From DATFYP01 sp035626235 (GTDB lineage Archaea; Thermoproteota; Nitrososphaeria; Nitrososphaerales; Gagatemarchaeaceae), in assembly GCA_035626235.1 (NCBI GenBank), contig DASPOB010000061.1:1-13444 (forward strand): a stretch of DNA of 13,444 nt. The letters run 5' to 3'. The notes under the pieces are model-generated. The model did not search any database, was not told the DNA's origin, and saw only the letters and a program-made list of their open reading frames with translations. The position numbers and the translations under genes were made by a program. This document shows, piece after piece, positions 12,245-13,444 of the stretch (within the stretch, counting starts at the first letter, position 1; every line of letters begins with the position of its first letter).

Positions 12245-13420
12245 ATGAGAAACAGCGCGATTGCATCCATTCTCATAGTTATCATCGTGGTCAGCGCAGG
12301 GTCGGGGTATCTCGCTGGATATGCCAACGAGCGCACTGTCACCTTGGTTTCAGCATCCGTCGGCACATCGACGTCTACCATTACGTTCGTCTCAACCGAG
12401 GTGCAGACGATGACTAGAACAGTCAATGCGGTGACCACGACAATCTGGGGAGGTCCGATCCCTATCGCAAGTGTGGAGACTGGAAACGTCAGCATTGGGG
12501 GCTCGCCCTCCACCATAGCCGTCAACCCCAACGCCAGCAGAATCTACGTCGCCGGCGGGTCGAATGCGTTGACAGTTGTAGATGCAGTGTCTCATTCCGT
12601 GGTCGCAAGAATTACACTCCCCTCCGATTCCGCCGGCGGAATCGCTCTCGACTACAAGACCGGCACGGCCTATGCTTCGGTCCAAGGCGGAATAGCCGTG
12701 GTGAACGGCACAAGCAACAAGGTTGTAGGGGAGATACCGACTAGCTTCTGGTTCCAGCAAATCGCCTTCGACTCGTCGACCGACACCGTTTACGGCCTCG
12801 TAGGCGGGGCACTAGTTGGAGTCGATTCACACTCGGGAAAGGTCGCTACCAATGTCACCATTGGCTATCAGTGGTGGCTGCCCACCGATGTATTGGTCAA
12901 TTCACAACTTAACTTGATTTACGTAATAGGATGCGTCGAGTCCTTCGCCTGCGATTCGGGGATAACGGTTGTGAACGGGACCGATGCCCGGCTAGTGAAC
13001 GAGACGACGCTGGGTTCCGCGTACTATGCAACGGCGACAATAGATGAGAATACTGGAACCGTTTACGTTTCAGGGGATGCCCAGCTGATTGCGCTGGATC
13101 CCTATGGGACAGTGATCTACAATCACTATCCTGACACTTGCGGCCCCTTCTATGCCATGGCGGATGACCCAGTACAGAATCAGGTCATCATGACAACGCA
13201 GAACTACAATTACCTGCTTGTCTACAACGGGCGGTTTGGAAGCCTGTTGAATATGTATTCGCTTCCGTATGTGGCCCAGTATGTCGCCTTCAATCCCGCC
13301 ACCAATGAGACGTATGTGATCTTCTCGGAGGGGTCGCTTCTGACTTTCAAAGGCGTCGCCAGCGCAGGATATTTCAACGACACACTGATAGGCGCAGGTC
13401 AATCTTGTCTTCCAGTCTGA
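12245..13420 (+). CDS. membrane-anchored beta-propeller surface protein
   Basis: 391 residues. An N-terminal hydrophobic segment (6-25, IASILIVIIVVSAGSGYLAG) acts as a signal or membrane anchor. It is followed by a Ser/Thr/Val-rich stalk (31-67) typical of archaeal exported proteins. From about 78 the chain is a series of blades of the YVTN/NHL kind: SPSTIAVNPNASRIYVAGG, AGGIALDYKTGTAYASV, QQIAFDSSTDTVYGLV and ATATIDENTGTVYVSG, each about 40-45 residues apart. Eight N-glycosylation sequons (N81, N96, N154, N203, N244, N252, N354, N378) fit an extracellular, glycosylated protein. Four cysteines (230, 236, 299, 388) could form disulfides. The start is ATG 12245; GGAG is only 2 nt away, so a leaderless or short-leader mRNA is likely. 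Ligand and role are unknown; cell-surface binding or S-layer association is inference. The last 24 nt of the window hold nothing recognisable. Confidence 0.85.
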   Translation: MRNSAIASILIVIIVVSAGSGYLAGYANERTVTLVSASVGTSTSTITFVSTEVQTMTRTVNAVTTTIWGGPIPIASVETGNVSIGGSPSTIAVNPNASRIYVAGGSNALTVVDAVSHSVVARITLPSDSAGGIALDYKTGTAYASVQGGIAVVNGTSNKVVGEIPTSFWFQQIAFDSSTDTVYGLVGGALVGVDSHSGKVATNVTIGYQWWLPTDVLVNSQLNLIYVIGCVESFACDSGITVVNGTDARLVNETTLGSAYYATATIDENTGTVYVSGDAQLIALDPYGTVIYNHYPDTCGPFYAMADDPVQNQVIMTTQNYNYLLVYNGRFGSLLNMYSLPYVAQYVAFNPATNETYVIFSEGSLLTFKGVASAGYFNDTLIGAGQSCLPV

Positions 13421-13444
13421 GGCAGACGACTGGCGATCCAGCGC

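Noticed and set aside
1..13444. CRISPR array, insertion sequence or phage/defence island
   Set aside because: No spaced direct repeats, no transposase or integrase-like frame, and the genes are core archaeal functions.

Overview
This is an archaeal chromosome segment. The evidence is Pelota, archaeal DnaG primase, the archaeal/eukaryotic type of PheRS (separate alpha and beta subunits), archaeal-type CoaD, type II methionine aminopeptidase, an archaeal Trm112-like protein, a DUF1512-like membrane protein, a cyclic-2,3-diphosphoglycerate-synthetase-like GTPase, TATA-type promoter elements and a tRNA with bulge-helix-bulge introns. The G+C-rich sequence, frequent TTG starts (pelA, dnaG, pheS, coaD, cDPGS-like) and the mix of families fit Thermoproteota best, perhaps a Nitrososphaeria relative. 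That placement is inference.

Left half, 1-7691, is all on the minus strand. In transcription order it runs coaD, trpS, pheS, pheT, a 212-nt gap with two strong inverted repeats, a small Toprim protein, dnaG, and pelA, which leaves the window at base 1. coaD and trpS share one uninterrupted reading frame across a run of eight G (minus strand), so they are either a real fusion or two genes joined by a homopolymer indel. trpS/pheS/pheT are tightly packed (4-nt gap, then 20-nt overlap) and form an aminoacyl-tRNA synthetase operon. dnaG and pelA are 8 nt apart and may form an RNA-surveillance unit, because archaeal DnaG is also an exosome component and Pelota rescues stalled ribosomes.

Middle, 7692-10509. 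map is divergent from coaD and lacks a canonical start codon for its full-length N-terminus. A 67-residue CxxC protein is coupled by an ATGA overlap to a two-membrane-segment DUF1512-like protein on the minus strand. A 239-nt divergent region with palindromes separates that pair from a probably leaderless trm112-like gene on the plus strand.

Right, 10510-13444, is on the plus strand: a cDPGS/COG2403-like P-loop protein, then tRNA-Trp(CCA) carrying two introns (about 30 nt in the D-loop and 65 nt at 37/38). Next comes a 41-nt element that folds as a textbook kink-turn, a terminator-like hairpin, and finally a membrane-anchored, sequon-rich beta-propeller surface protein.

The most notable unexplained material is the RNA cluster at 11974-12216: a double-intron tRNA-Trp, a K-turn-like fold inside its anticodon intron, and a near-ideal K-turn immediately downstream. 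No defence system, CRISPR array or insertion sequence was seen.
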